Positions 46,010 to 56,456 of a DNA stretch of 64,000 bases are shown here, one piece after another. Made by a program: the position numbers and the translations under genes. Source of the stretch: Enchytraeus crypticus (taxonomy: Eukaryota > Annelida > Clitellata > Enchytraeida > Enchytraeidae); contig CAJHZI010000513.1 in the NCBI GenBank assembly GCA_905160935.1, positions 1,885,001 through 1,949,000 on the forward strand, in the 5' to 3' direction. Below the pieces are notes generated by a model, which had not been told where the DNA came from, did not search any database, and saw only the letters and a list, made by a program, of their open reading frames with translations. Within the stretch, counting starts at the first letter, position 1. Each line of letters begins with the position of its first letter.

Positions 46010-46800
46010 TTTGTGTTGTGCTGTAAGATGTGAGAGTGTATACAGTGTATGAGTGTGTCACTATGTATTATAATGTGTATTATTACACTTGTATCTGAGT
46101 GTGTTGTTGTATGTGTAACTGTGTGTGAGAATGTGTTCTGACGCGCACTCATGTATGTGGAAATATGTGAGAGTATATGTATGTATATGAGTACAAAAGC
46201 CTGCCTTTTTTGTGTGGATATGTGTGAGTATGTATGCGTAAGCGTGCTTATGTCATTGTGAGTATGTGTGAGTTTGTGACAGTATGCTTGCTGACGTGTG
46301 TTGATGTCATTGTGAGTATGTGTGAGTATGTGACAGTATGCTTGCTGACGTGTGTTTATGTCATTGTGAGTACGTGACAGTATGCTTGCTGACGTGTGTT
46401 TATGTCATTGTGAGTGTGTAGAGTGCATGTGAGTACCCGTGTTAATGCTTTCTTATGTTTGTGTTAGTATCTGTGAGTATACTTATTGACGCGAGCGCAT
46501 GTCATTTTAGGTATGTGAGAGAGTATGTATGTTGGAGTGTATGTGGGAGTATGTGTACATGTGTTTTAGAGTGCGTGGAAATATGTGTGAGTATATGAGA
46601 GTGTGTTTGAGTATGTTATTGTGGTTATGTGCGAGTGTATTTGAGAGTATGTGTGCTGACGCGTACGTATGTCATTGTAGGTATGTGAGAGTGTGTGTGT
46701 TAAACGTGCGTATATCACTGTGAGTATGTGAGAATATGTGTGAGTGTGTGTGTTAACACGTGCGTATGTCATTGTGGCTATGTGAGAGTGTGTGAGACAG
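46010..46800. repeat. Degenerate TGTGAG-rich array
   Basis: Long GT/GA-rich array of TGTGAGTATG words. Higher-order units of about 45-55 bp containing TTGCTGACGTGTGTTTATGT and CATTGTGAGTATGTG are clearest at 46240-46420. It ends about 250 bp upstream of the HES TATA box. Confidence 0.85.
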
Positions 46801-47039
46801 AAGAGTCTCACGGGGTTAAGCACGCCGAGCACGCACGGGGCAAGCGCTGCAGGTTGCGGCTTGGGCGGCAGGGGTTAGGACAGGTTGTGGCGTGGGGTGG
46901 GGAGGTTAAAGCCAAGCATTCGAGGTGTGAGCCACTGGTAATTAGTGTCAGCCTCCACACACACCTGCCCCCTTACGCCAGGAATTCAGTAATCACTCAA
47001 CCATAGCGTCCTATGCGGCATTTTAAACGCCATTCTTTC

Positions 47040-47193
47040 ACTTCAGCCTGGCTATATAAACCCCAACTCGGTTATTTCCTGGTGTTATTCGACAGTTGGT
47101 AGTTGTTGGATACAGTTCTATATACGATTCTACAGTTTGCATTAGTTTAATTTACCGACTGCTGCACTTCATAGCTACAGAAGGATCTACAGT
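47040..47193 (+). promoter_or_regulatory. HES core promoter and non-coding first exon
   Basis: A clean TATA box (GGCTATATAAACC; TATATAA at 47053-47059) is followed about 30 bp later by the likely start site near 47085. The transcript would run to a strong 5' splice site ACAGT|GTAAGT (exon end 47193). No ATG-led frame of note lies in the exon, so it is read as 5' UTR. Promoter assignment to HES rests on strand, distance and the need for a 5' exon. Confidence 0.6.
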
Positions 47194-47982
47194 GTAAGTA
47201 TCTGGATTACATTTTGATTAACAAAGTATAATTTAAAATATAAATATAAAGTTTAAAGGCGTATTGCAGTAAGAATTTCTTACTGTTGGCATTTCGGCTA
47301 AGTAGCCATTCGTTAAGAAATTAGTAAACCGGGATAGTAGTAATTGAAATATTATACGCAATCAACAGTTTTGACGTTAATTTTTATTAAATGTAGTTAA
47401 ATGTAAATGTAGATTATATTTTGATATTAGAATTTCTAAAACAGTTCTGAAGTGATTTTGCAGAACATACTTCCCACTGTTTACATTGAGACCAAACAGC
47501 TATTTAACAAATTAGGATAGTACATGAAACAATTGCTTAAATGGTTAAATGGAAAATTCAAATAGCATAGTTCTATATTATTTGGCGATTTGGAGAATTT
47601 AAACCACCTTTTAATGTTCGAAAAAGGCAACAAATGCAGGTACCGCTTACAGGAAACTGTATTATCTGCCGTGGTCCTTATTTATTTTTATTTATTTATT
47701 TAGACTATATTCAGTTATTATGCTACTTCAGTCTCGTTACTCGTTTAGATCTGATGGATTATTTTTTCATGGCGTAGTTTAGATATCTCTCTCTTTCTTT
47801 CTCTAGTGCACTCTCTACAAATGTCCTGCTGAGGGCAGGTCCAAGACACATTTTGCTCCGATTTAACGACCAGTAAGAGCAACCTACCCCGTAAGAGACG
47901 GCTGAAGACGAACTGAGAAACACAAAGGAAAACCAGCTCAGAAACCATATCTTTATGAAGTGTGAAAGTAAAATGTGACTAT

Positions 47983-47983
<1 letters not shown>

Positions 47984-48048
<65 letters not shown>
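47984..48048. repeat. (TA)n microsatellite in HES intron 1
   Basis: About 30 TA units. Confidence 0.97.
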
Positions 48049-48479
48049 GATCTCCCGTTTTGAAGAATACTAGAGAGAGAAAAATGTATGCAAATAGTTT
48101 AAAAATATAAGGCTCATGAAATGGTTTACCATTGCCTTCCTCAGTTTCTCCTGGTCTTCTTTTACGACAAATGCATCTTTTGTTAGTCTGTTCTTTAGCG
48201 GATATAAAATTTTGTCTTAAACATTTGTGATATATTTTATGGTAGCAGAGGTTCAATTAATTTCTTAAAAATGCGAGGTGATGAACAGTAAATAAGCCAA
48301 TAGAATAAAGTTTCAATAAACTGTTGATAATATCGTGCACTTCTTTATCAGATGGTACTATAAGAACCTTCGGGGCCAGTGTGAAGAAATCCCACCTTTT
48401 ATGACACTTTTAACAAATATCGGGAAACATTATCAGATAACGGAAAAAATGGCCCAAGGCATAATTCCTGCACAGTTGT

Positions 48480-48612
48480 GTTCAACGAATTGTTGCGCTT
48501 GGAGTCGGTTTTGAACTCGTGCCCCGTGCCTTTGATCTAATTATATAACATCCACTGTGGTCCAGTGTCTCGACTGTGTGCGTTATCACAGCGATATGAC
48601 GAAACAGATAAG
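48480..48612 (-). mobile_element. Probable SINE with tRNA-like head, minus strand
   Basis: On the minus strand, AACGCACACAGTCGAGACAC (A-box region) and GAGTTCAAAACC (B box) stand at tRNA-like spacing. The tail is not of S1 type. It lies in HES intron 1. Confidence 0.5.
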
Positions 48613-49262
48613 ATTACAAATAGTCGTGCCAGATAGTGTATAAATGTAGATAAGGGAATAGGCTTTTGCAGAGGAATATTTGTTACATAGTGTCTCGGCT
48701 TTCTAAACCACGACAGGTACGATTCTTGCTGTAGAAAGCTATGAGCTGAATATGAGTAGAATACTGTGGTTTTTCTCGTGTGGTGTAACGTTGTCTACAT
48801 TTTTATAGTCCGCTCGGCATGTTACTGGTAACTTCTTAAGATGTGAACCGGATACAAATAAATTCAGTGCTTGTAATATTGAGGGGTTAATTTATTATTT
48901 TCTCTCCCTCCAGTTGTCTGAAGTGGCTGGACCAAAGTAAATATTCGTAGAGTCTGCTTTCACGCCACGCAAAGATCACTCTATAGATTAGAACAACACG
49001 TCTTATCCACACCTTAATTGATTGATTTACACCTGATGATCTTATACTTATGGAAATAATTGATGATATTATGATTATGGAAATTCTACAAATAAATAAT
49101 AAATAGGCCTAATGCAAATTGGCAATGATTGCGTATGTTCATGTATTTCAGATTTCTAAAGACTGATTTGCTATCGACTGACAGAGAGTTTGGTACATAG
49201 TATCAGATTGAAAGTAGTCGAGTTCAAATTTTAGCGTGGTTCGTGAGGAGAAAGTAGAGAAG

Positions 49263-52200
49263 ATGAAGAGAAGATTGGGCTCAGAGGCGCTGATGATGAA
49301 TTCGGCTGATGAAGAGAACCGTCATCCTGGTTTGAGCTCGACTGACTGTGCAGAATTCTACAACAGTGAGCTTAAGTCGGAACGTAGAAAGGTTTGACTA
49401 AGCGATTGACTGATTTAGTTCTCTGCAGTAGGTTCATTGAAAAATTGACTTCCATCATTCAATTAAGTGCATTTAATTGATTAATTGAATCATTAACTTC
49501 ATCTGAAATTTGTAAATAAATTTGATATACAGCATTTAATTTTATATATATGAACTTATTAGTTAGATTCTCTCTTTCCTTATCCCTCTCTTTCTTTAGC
49601 CACTGTTCTGACAAGTGGCAGGTTCAAGGCACATATTTTTCCTAACAATTTTCCTTACGCTCAGTAACAATTACACAGCGGTGACAAACATTAGATGCAA
49701 TCACAAAGCTTAAACCTTTTCAAAACTTTAATTTATGTAGCGTTATCTTGAAAAATGCTTCTGAGGTGGTTGAATTTCTTTTCACAGTTTCAGCTTAGTT
49801 GCCTCTTGCCACTTGTGCTTTTTACGGTTGGTATATTTTGTACCAGCTCGAACATAATGGAACATTTAAACAGCGCTGTTGTATAGTTTAGTTCTATCAT
49901 AAAGCAGGAATTATGGTGCCAAATATTGGCATTCACTGTTTTTTGATTGGTTGATTGATTGATTGATTAATTGTTAGATACGTAAGGTGATAGTGGAGAG
50001 AAAGAGAAGAGAGAGAATCGACAGGTGTCTAGATCAGCTTAAACAATATCTGCAGGAGTCACACTCTGTGAGTAGAATATTATTATTAATAATAATAAAG
50101 GTTTAACATCCGTTTCCTCATCCAGGGATGATGTCAGGGACATCCCCAACAGCACACATCACTACAGATCAATTCTGCCAGACCAATCTGCAAAAGAAAT
50201 GTGCTGAAGAGAAGCACATTTCTTTTATCACATTTATCATATTGCTTGTTTATCTCCTACTATATTATTTTTCTTTAATATTAATCTGTTTAATTATACT
50301 TGAGTCTTATTTATATTAATTATTAATATTTTGTTACTCTTATATATCATATTGTTTAGGCTATTTTATGTATCGTAAAATTATTACTAAATAATAATGG
50401 TAGTTAAATTTATTTATTCAAGGTATTTAAATTTACTTCAGAGAATAATAAAAGGAAAACAATTAGTAAACGGTGCTAAGTACAATGAACTGTAAAGTAA
50501 TTCAGCACCCCTTTAAAAAGCATGCATTTTGTCCCCCGGTAATAATTTCACGTCGTTTTCTCCACCCCAGCCATTCCCCTCTAGTAAACTTTCCTTCAGA
50601 GAAGGTACTCGAAACATTAACGTATCTCAGTAGCCACTATTAAGATCTGCATTAGATTATCTTAATAGCGAATATTTTTAGAATGTCTTAATGTATATTG
50701 ACGTATATGATGCATATAATGTATGCGTATAATGTATATTGACATAACGTAGGGGTAACGTCATGTAGTTTTAAATGACAGATTCTAAGTTGAATTGAAC
50801 CCTCGTTGGTTCGAATCCATGCCGCGCTGATCTGGGAGTAAAATCTCAGACATTCACTGGGCTGGTTATGTGGATAATGGTCTAAATTGTCTAACGGTGT
50901 TAACATGTAGTATAATTAAAAGTTCGAATTTAAATTCTTTTTCCATTAGCAGCTACAGAAGCTGTAGCAGCTGTTCCAGCCTGCTGCTCATTGAGCTGAG
51001 CGTGCATCTTTTTAATCACCTCTCGCGTCTGGTTTATCTGAAAGATTTAAAAAAATCAGATTTATTATAAACTTAGAAAGTTATAGATATCAACACAAAA
51101 TTGATCATTTCACTATAATGCATGTATACTTTACTGTATGTTATGTCTGTCGCAGCCTGGAGATCAACCGCCCAACCTTGAGAAGGCAGACATCCTCGAG
51201 CTGACCGTAGATCACCTGAGATTACTGCGCGCTCGTCGTCTCACTCACAGAGCTGCCGGGTTCAAGGCATGCGCTCGTGAAGTTAACAACTTCTTGGCTA
51301 ACTCCCGGCTGGACGATCAGGTGAGGCAGAGGATGATGCAATACTTAGCCTCACGTCAGACCTGCCTCGTGGCTTCAGAGGAGCTCAACAGCGAGAACGA
51401 CTCCTCTGTGGCAGTCCAGCACAAGGACGGGTGTGGTCAACAACGAGGTTTGATGAGTCCCAGCCAACGTCGAGACGCTCTGACTCAGCCTCGAGAAATA
51501 CTGGGACAGCATAGAGAGGGATTGAACCAGGATATCGTAGGGCTGAATCATAATTCTGATGTCACTGATAGGAATGCGCTGGGATATCGCAACATGTTGA
51601 GTAGAAATATAGCAGGACAATACAATCCAGCCACAATATCCGGTGTGGTAAACAATCCGCTAGCGATCAATGCGAATATATTAGCAACGTCTTCGACAAC
51701 GAACAGACGGAGAGCTGATGAAGTTTTTAAATTTGGTTTATCGAACACGTCAGTAAATGTCTCCGCTCAGTGGGTTAACAGTAATCAGGTAGGCGGAAAC
51801 GAATCTTCGGTTGTTCCAATTACAGAGAGATTCAGAAATCTAAATGATATTCCTGTTTATGGCTCATCCTGGTCACTTCCAGATTACTCTCATCTCAGCA
51901 TGTGCAGCAGTAGCTATGACTCTACATCTCCTCCTCTCCCTAAATTATTTCAAACAAAGGCCAAGATTATTCCCGTAGAGGTCATCCAAAGGTCACGCAG
52001 CGCCGGTACACCGGAAGAAGTTCAGTCGTCAGACATCGATACTACGTCATCCGGTGACGTAAGTATGCTGTCGCTTAGCAATACTGACACGTCACACAAG
52101 TCTTCGGTTGCCCTGGAGATCAGTCACGACTGTGACATCACGAAGTCGTCAGGGGTCGACGTGGAATCATTCAGTGAGGAACGAGAGGAGGGCGAGATGT

Positions 52201-52268
52201 TGAAAGAAGGGTATGTTAGAGTAAAAGCAGAGCCGGTAGACAATGGAGACATGTGGAGACCCTGGTGA
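49263..52268 (+). CDS. HES/Hairy-type bHLH-Orange transcriptional repressor
   Basis: Coding exons 49263-49391, 49978-50067 and 51156-52268 (all phase 0, GT/AG) give 443 aa. The 5' UTR part of the first coding exon probably starts at 49152. Domains: bHLH at about 44-100 (RKVIVERKRRERID basic region and helix 1; LEKADILELTVDHLRLL helix 2), Orange at about 107-142, Ser/Thr-rich middle, a VKAEP sumoylation-like site near 430, and terminal WRPW. It should be a nuclear DNA-binding repressor that recruits Groucho/TLE through WRPW, usually downstream of Notch. The family's basic-region Pro is Val47. Introns inside the basic region and the loop are as expected for the family. Assignment to a single vertebrate HES orthologue is not possible. 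Confidence 0.95.
50078..50165 (-). mobile_element. SINE 3' part (S1, subtype b), minus strand, in HES intron 3
   Basis: Starts ten bases after the exon's 5' splice site: (TTA/AAT)n, then AAAGGTTTAACATCCGTTTC CTCATCCAGGGATGATGTCA GGGACATCC. It is the reverse complement of the family tail with its simple-repeat end. Confidence 0.8.
50930..51037 (-). CDS. Candidate terminal exon antisense within HES intron 3
   Basis: On the minus strand a textbook 3' splice site (TTTTTTTAAATCTTTCAG, AG at 51039-51038) opens a 35-codon frame ending at TAA 50932-50930. It reads INQTREVIKKMHAQLNEQQ, then an Ala-rich AGTAATASVAANGKRI. The amphipathic helix followed by a small-residue tail looks like a genuine protein C-terminus. 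Upstream exons would have to lie beyond HES exon 4 on the opposite strand, or the piece may be a relic. Family not recognised; a link with the Ala/Thr-rich minus-strand gene at 58-62 kb is possible but unproven. Confidence 0.4.
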   Translation of the reverse strand: MNQTREVIKKMHAQLNEQQAGTAATASVAANGKRI

Positions 52269-52452
52269 TGGATTCCACCAGTGGATTGTGGTGAAATGTG
52301 GAGACCCTGGTGATGTATTCCAACAGTGGACTGTGGAGACATGTGGAGACCCTGGAGATGGATTCCGCCACTGGACTATGGAGAAATGTGGTGACCCTAG
52401 GGATGGATTCCACCAGTAGACTGTGGAGACATGTGGAGACCCTGGGGATGGA
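52251..52452 (+). repeat. 45-bp minisatellite copying the HES WRPW-stop codons
   Basis: Five units begin at 52251, 52296, 52341, 52386 and 52431, exactly 45 bp apart. The first unit is the end of the HES CDS: ATGTGGAGACCCTGGTGA encodes MWRPW-stop. Units 2, 3 and 5 retain ATG TGG AGA CCC TGG; unit 4 is mutated (GTGACCCTAG). The stop after unit 3 has become AGA, and after unit 5 GGA. The rest of the unit is TGGATTCCACCAGTGGACTG. Confidence 0.97.
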
Positions 52453-52459
52453 TTTGTCG

Positions 52460-52522
52460 TAATAATAATAAGAAAGGTTTAACGTCCGTTTCGTCATACA
52501 AGGATGATGTCAGGGAAGTCAT
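52460..52522 (-). mobile_element. SINE tail (S1, subtype b), minus strand, HES 3' UTR
   Basis: AATAATAATAAGAAAGGTTT AACGTCCGTTTCGTCATACA AGGATGATGTCAGGGA, right after the WRPW minisatellite. Insertion at, or next to, the array end. Confidence 0.75.
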
Positions 52523-52799
52523 GTTGATGTTGATAACATTAGTAGTTAGGTAACAGGGTCATCAGAACAGTTAATTTCAGTTTGATTCCAGTAACGATTA
52601 TTATCAGGTTTCTGCAGATATTTCTGACGTAAGTTTAGCTATGTTATGAGTGCTGTCATGATAGCAGGAACATGAACTGTCGAGTTCACTTATATCTTGT
52701 GTTAATGTTAGAATTTGAAAGCGTTTTCATGTTTAGTATTACATGTATATTAATTAATTTGAATTGCAAACTTAATTTGTTAAGTGAATAGTCTATAGG

Positions 52800-52945
52800 C
52801 TAGACTTTGTCATAAGGCATAGACTTTGTGAAGGGATTAACTTGTTGATCTAAGGAGTGCTCTTATGGAGCGATAAAGCGGACTTTGAGTATGAATATGT
52901 ACCTTGAACCTGCCACTTGGCAGTGCACTGAAGAAGAAGAACCTA
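52800..52945 (+). mobile_element. LINE 3'-end relic (family L3, subtype b)
   Basis: Matches 33470-33605 in GACTTTGTGAAGGGATTAAC, GATCTAAGGA, GACTTTGAGTATGA and ACCTTGAACCTGCCACTTGG CAGTGCACTGAAGAAGAAGA. Confidence 0.75.
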
Positions 52946-53334
52946 TAAGCCCTGATATCAAGACTAATTAAATCTTTCATTGAGAAGGCTACACGCGTAT
53001 TCAAGCAGTCTTAAAGACAGTCAATTCCAATCATACGAGTTTCATATAGTATCCAACAGTACTAAGGAATCCTTTACTACATTGGGTCCAATACTCACAA
53101 TTAATTCCTACAGCCGCAGGACACCATACTGAGTGTTAGACCAGTGAATAACATACTGTATATAGCACTATAGTATTGATAGTTTTCCATGTAGTGTCCG
53201 AGACTGAATAATTGACCAACCGTTAACTGCGTGAGTCGTAAGAGGCGACAAAGCATAAACTAAACGAGGCAACGGAAAACCACATCAGAAGCCAAATTTT
53301 TTCTCAAGTTCTATGCTACATAAGATAAGGGGTT

Positions 53335-53500
53335 AGGCATAGACTTGTGTTAGGGATTAACTTGTTGTTCTAATTAGTGCTCTATATGGAGCGTGAAAGC
53401 AGACACGAGAGTATGAACATGTACCATGAACCTGCCGCTTGGCAGAACATCAGAGAGAGAGAGAGAGAAGAGAGAGGAGAGAGAGAGAGAGAGAGAGATC
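53335..53500 (+). mobile_element. LINE 3'-end relic (L3 subtype b) with (GA)n tail
   Basis: GCATAGACTTGTGTTAGGGA, ATTAACTTGTTGTTC and ACCATGAACCTGCCGCTTGG are followed directly by (GA)n at about 53451-53500. Another case of an L3 end running into a dinucleotide microsatellite. Confidence 0.75.
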
Positions 53501-54185
53501 ATTACAAGCCTTACAAACAGCATCAGATTTTTATTTATTCAATCAAGCACCCAGGGTTACAATAACTAAAGGCTGAATGCATAGAATTATAGGAGCAAAT
53601 CTGAGAGGCATTCACTGTAAAGCAATCGACACAATCAGTTGATAAAACAATACAGGTTTGACGACAATGTTGTCACTCTAAGATGACATCCAACATGTCT
53701 ATAAATAAAATATCTATTTATATTCAAATAGAAGGCTGAAACATATTTCAAATTGTCAGTTATAACAGTTGATCGCCTGTTGTGACCACTTACAGTTGCG
53801 AAATAGTTTCATTCTCATTTGAAATCATTCCAATTATAGAAATTTTCTAATAATATGCTGAATTGATAAAATCTATTATCAACTTGAGATATCAGCGAAC
53901 AGAAGTAGCGATTAAATTAAATATTCACTTGTTAGACTTTCTATTTCGTTTCTTAGTCATAATAAAAACTAAAAATTTCATTGTTAATGCTAATTACAAC
54001 TACCACTCTAACTATTATTACAATGATCAAAATTACAACTTACTAATTATCTAACATAACTGTTAGAGTTATTCTTTTCATTTGCCAATTATTGCTATTA
54101 TTATTGACAAAAAATTATGATTACTAATGCCATTATTATTAATATTAGTATTGCCAATATCATTATTATTAACATTATACTTGGC
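53501..54185. other. AT-rich spacer
   Basis: No recognised feature. Confidence 0.5.
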
Positions 54186-54187
54186 CA

Positions 54188-54189
<2 letters not shown>

Positions 54190-54236
<47 letters not shown>

Positions 54237-54238
54237 GC
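54190..54238. repeat. (ATT)n microsatellite
   Basis: About 16 ATT units. Confidence 0.97.
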
Positions 54239-54694
54239 TACTTATTACTTTTACAATTACTCAGAAGAAATCAGGTACAATTAGGCCTACATATTTATTG
54301 AGAGGCACACAAAAAGAGTTTTTCAAGTTTGTAACTCTATGAGTGTCTCTATATAAGTAACAGGCCCACATGCAATTTTGTGCCGTGTATTGTTTAAATA
54401 TTCTCACTGAGTTGCAAAAACCCTTTTTGTGTGCCTAATAAAAATAGAAATAATATACAACATATTTATTCGATACATAGTTACAGCTATATAACAAAAT
54501 AAACCACAACAACTACAATTCTACCATCTTCTCATGGAATAATTCAGAACCTGACAACTGAAATTTAGCCTACGATGGACGATAGATGGTAGTACTATAC
54601 AGTAGAGTTGAGTTCACTAAGAAAGGTTTACAGATCAGGCCTAGATCTTTTTACAGACCACCAAACAGCTTCAAAATCGATCTTGTAGTCAAAA

Positions 54695-54892
54695 TTAATC
54701 AATGTTCAATGAATTTATTGTCTCGAATTGATTATATTTTCAATCATAGAAAAAAATCATAGGGATTGAAAAATCCGTATGATTCTATGATTCAAAATTT
54801 TTTGATGATTCTATTTTTTATGATTGAAAATCCCTAAGATTTGAAATCATAGGGATTTTTATTTATACATTCAATGTTCGGTGATTTATTAT
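54695..54892. repeat. Foldback-like AT-rich element flanked by direct repeats
   Basis: The words AATCATAGGGATT and AATCCCTAAGATT / AATCATAGAA and TTCTATGATT recur in both orientations between about 54742 and 54858, so the piece can fold. It is flanked by imperfect direct repeats CAATGTTCAATGAATTTATT (about 54701) and CAATGTTCGGTGATTTATT (about 54868). MITE-like, family unknown. Confidence 0.5.
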
Positions 54893-55261
54893 AGATGTAC
54901 ATGATCATGATCATGCGCAAAAGTCAGTAGTATACAGTATGTTATGATCCAGTCATATATAGGATTTCAGGTTCTGTACGGTATACGCAGGCTTATAGTG
55001 CGATTGAGTCAGGGTATTATATAATTCACAAGATTAAGCATATGAGATTCAAAATTGAATATTTTCAATATTCTAGCCAGTATCTGAAATTTACCATAAA
55101 CTGATGTCAGCGATGAAAAATATAACAACACGCTCAACAATGAATGTACATTAAACAAACTAAATAATCTAGTTGGAGAAAATCAATAAAACGACTGCCT
55201 TATTTAACTAAATTAAATCATTGTGTCTGACTGTTTCAACAATAGTAACCCGGCAGAAATT

Positions 55262-55372
55262 TGCCCGGTTTAAGTCATGATAGAGACCAAGAGGTCTAAG
55301 ATAAAGTCATGATTGAGACCATGAGATCTAAGGTAAAGTCATGATTGAGACCATGAGGTCTAAGATAAATGA
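55262..55372. repeat. 36-37 bp tandem repeat, three units
   Basis: Three copies of AAGTCATGATTGAGACCATG AGGTCTAAGATAA with point differences. Confidence 0.85.
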
Positions 55373-56335
55373 CCGATTACTCAATAACAATATTACAAAC
55401 AGTTATGACCGAGATTACAAAATAAAACATACACCAAGAAATGTGAAAATCTCAAAATGTGAGTAAAACAGAAAAAATAGAAAACTAAGAAAACAAAACA
55501 ACCACATAATTAGATAAAAAGCAATTAAGTATTCAGCAACAGCCTAAATTAGGCCACACAGATTCATCAGTTGTATATATTGTGATGCAAGAGATTTATA
55601 AATTATCTTATGCCAAGAAATATTTACTTGCGAAAGCGAAGTTGGTGAGATATTGTAGAAACTAATTTTCTACGATCTGTAAACACTAAATGAGCAAGTT
55701 ATGAAATTGTACGCATTCCAATGACATACACTCTAGCATCTTGCAGAATGAATAAAATCAACATACAAATCTGCATCAAAATACCAACAACAGTTGTTAA
55801 ACCGTTAAGTACGGTCTAGTATCACGGGTAATAATTAAAATCAATACATAAATCTGCATTAACTTTAATATAGCTCACCCAACAACGATTGTTAGACGGT
55901 AAAAACGTCAATTATTCCAGCGCATGGCGAGTTGTTAAACAGGAGGCTGTGGGTTTCGCATCCTAGACGAAAGCAGAGAACTTCAGTAAGAGATCAAAGC
56001 AATTGAGATACAGGATGAGAGATTCAGTTTCCTTCGATAAAGCTACAAATTACGTTAAATATCACTTAGAGTGTATTAATCACAACATGACTGCAGAAAC
56101 AAACCAAAACAATCTGCAAGAGATTCTAAGAAATGAAAAGCGATTTGAGAATCAACGTTCACACAGGATGATTAGCACACATCACTTGTCGTTAGAGATG
56201 TATAAACATCTCAGCGTTACAGCTACTATATATACAATCCTTCAAATACAACTCGCATTCTTCGTTAAGACAAAGCTATCATCGATGCATGACAAATTAC
56301 ACATCAACTTCGAGTGATCTCTCTTTTTATTCCTT
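55373..56335. other. Spacer with one unassigned open frame
   Basis: A tRNA-like scrap (GCGCATGGCGAGTTGTTAAAC..GTGGGTTTCGCATCC, about 55921-55967) may be a SINE head. The 104-residue frame at 56003-56317 has a normal amino-acid mix but no family resemblance, and no splice or promoter support. Confidence 0.35.
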
Positions 56336-56339
56336 TAAT

Positions 56340-56456
56340 CCTCTCTCTCTTTCTCTCTCACTCACTCACTCACTCACTCACTCACTCACTCACTCACTCA
56401 CTCACTCACTCACTCACTCACTCACTCACTCACTCACTCACTCACTCACTCACTCA
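56340..56456. repeat. (CACT)n tetranucleotide array
   Basis: About 24 CACT units at 56358-56455 after a CTCTCT lead. It is the reverse-complement repeat class of the array at 27981-28090. Confidence 0.97.

Noticed and set aside
46720-46740. Su(H)/CSL site (TGTGAGAA) upstream of HES as evidence of Notch control
   Set aside because: It lies inside a TGTGAG-rich repeat where such matches are expected by composition.
52124-52497. Minus-strand repeat proteins over the HES 3' end
   Set aside because: Antisense shadows of the 45-bp minisatellite.
56003-56317. 104-residue plus-strand frame
   Set aside because: Composition is ordinary but nothing in it is recognisable, and no splice or promoter signal supports it.
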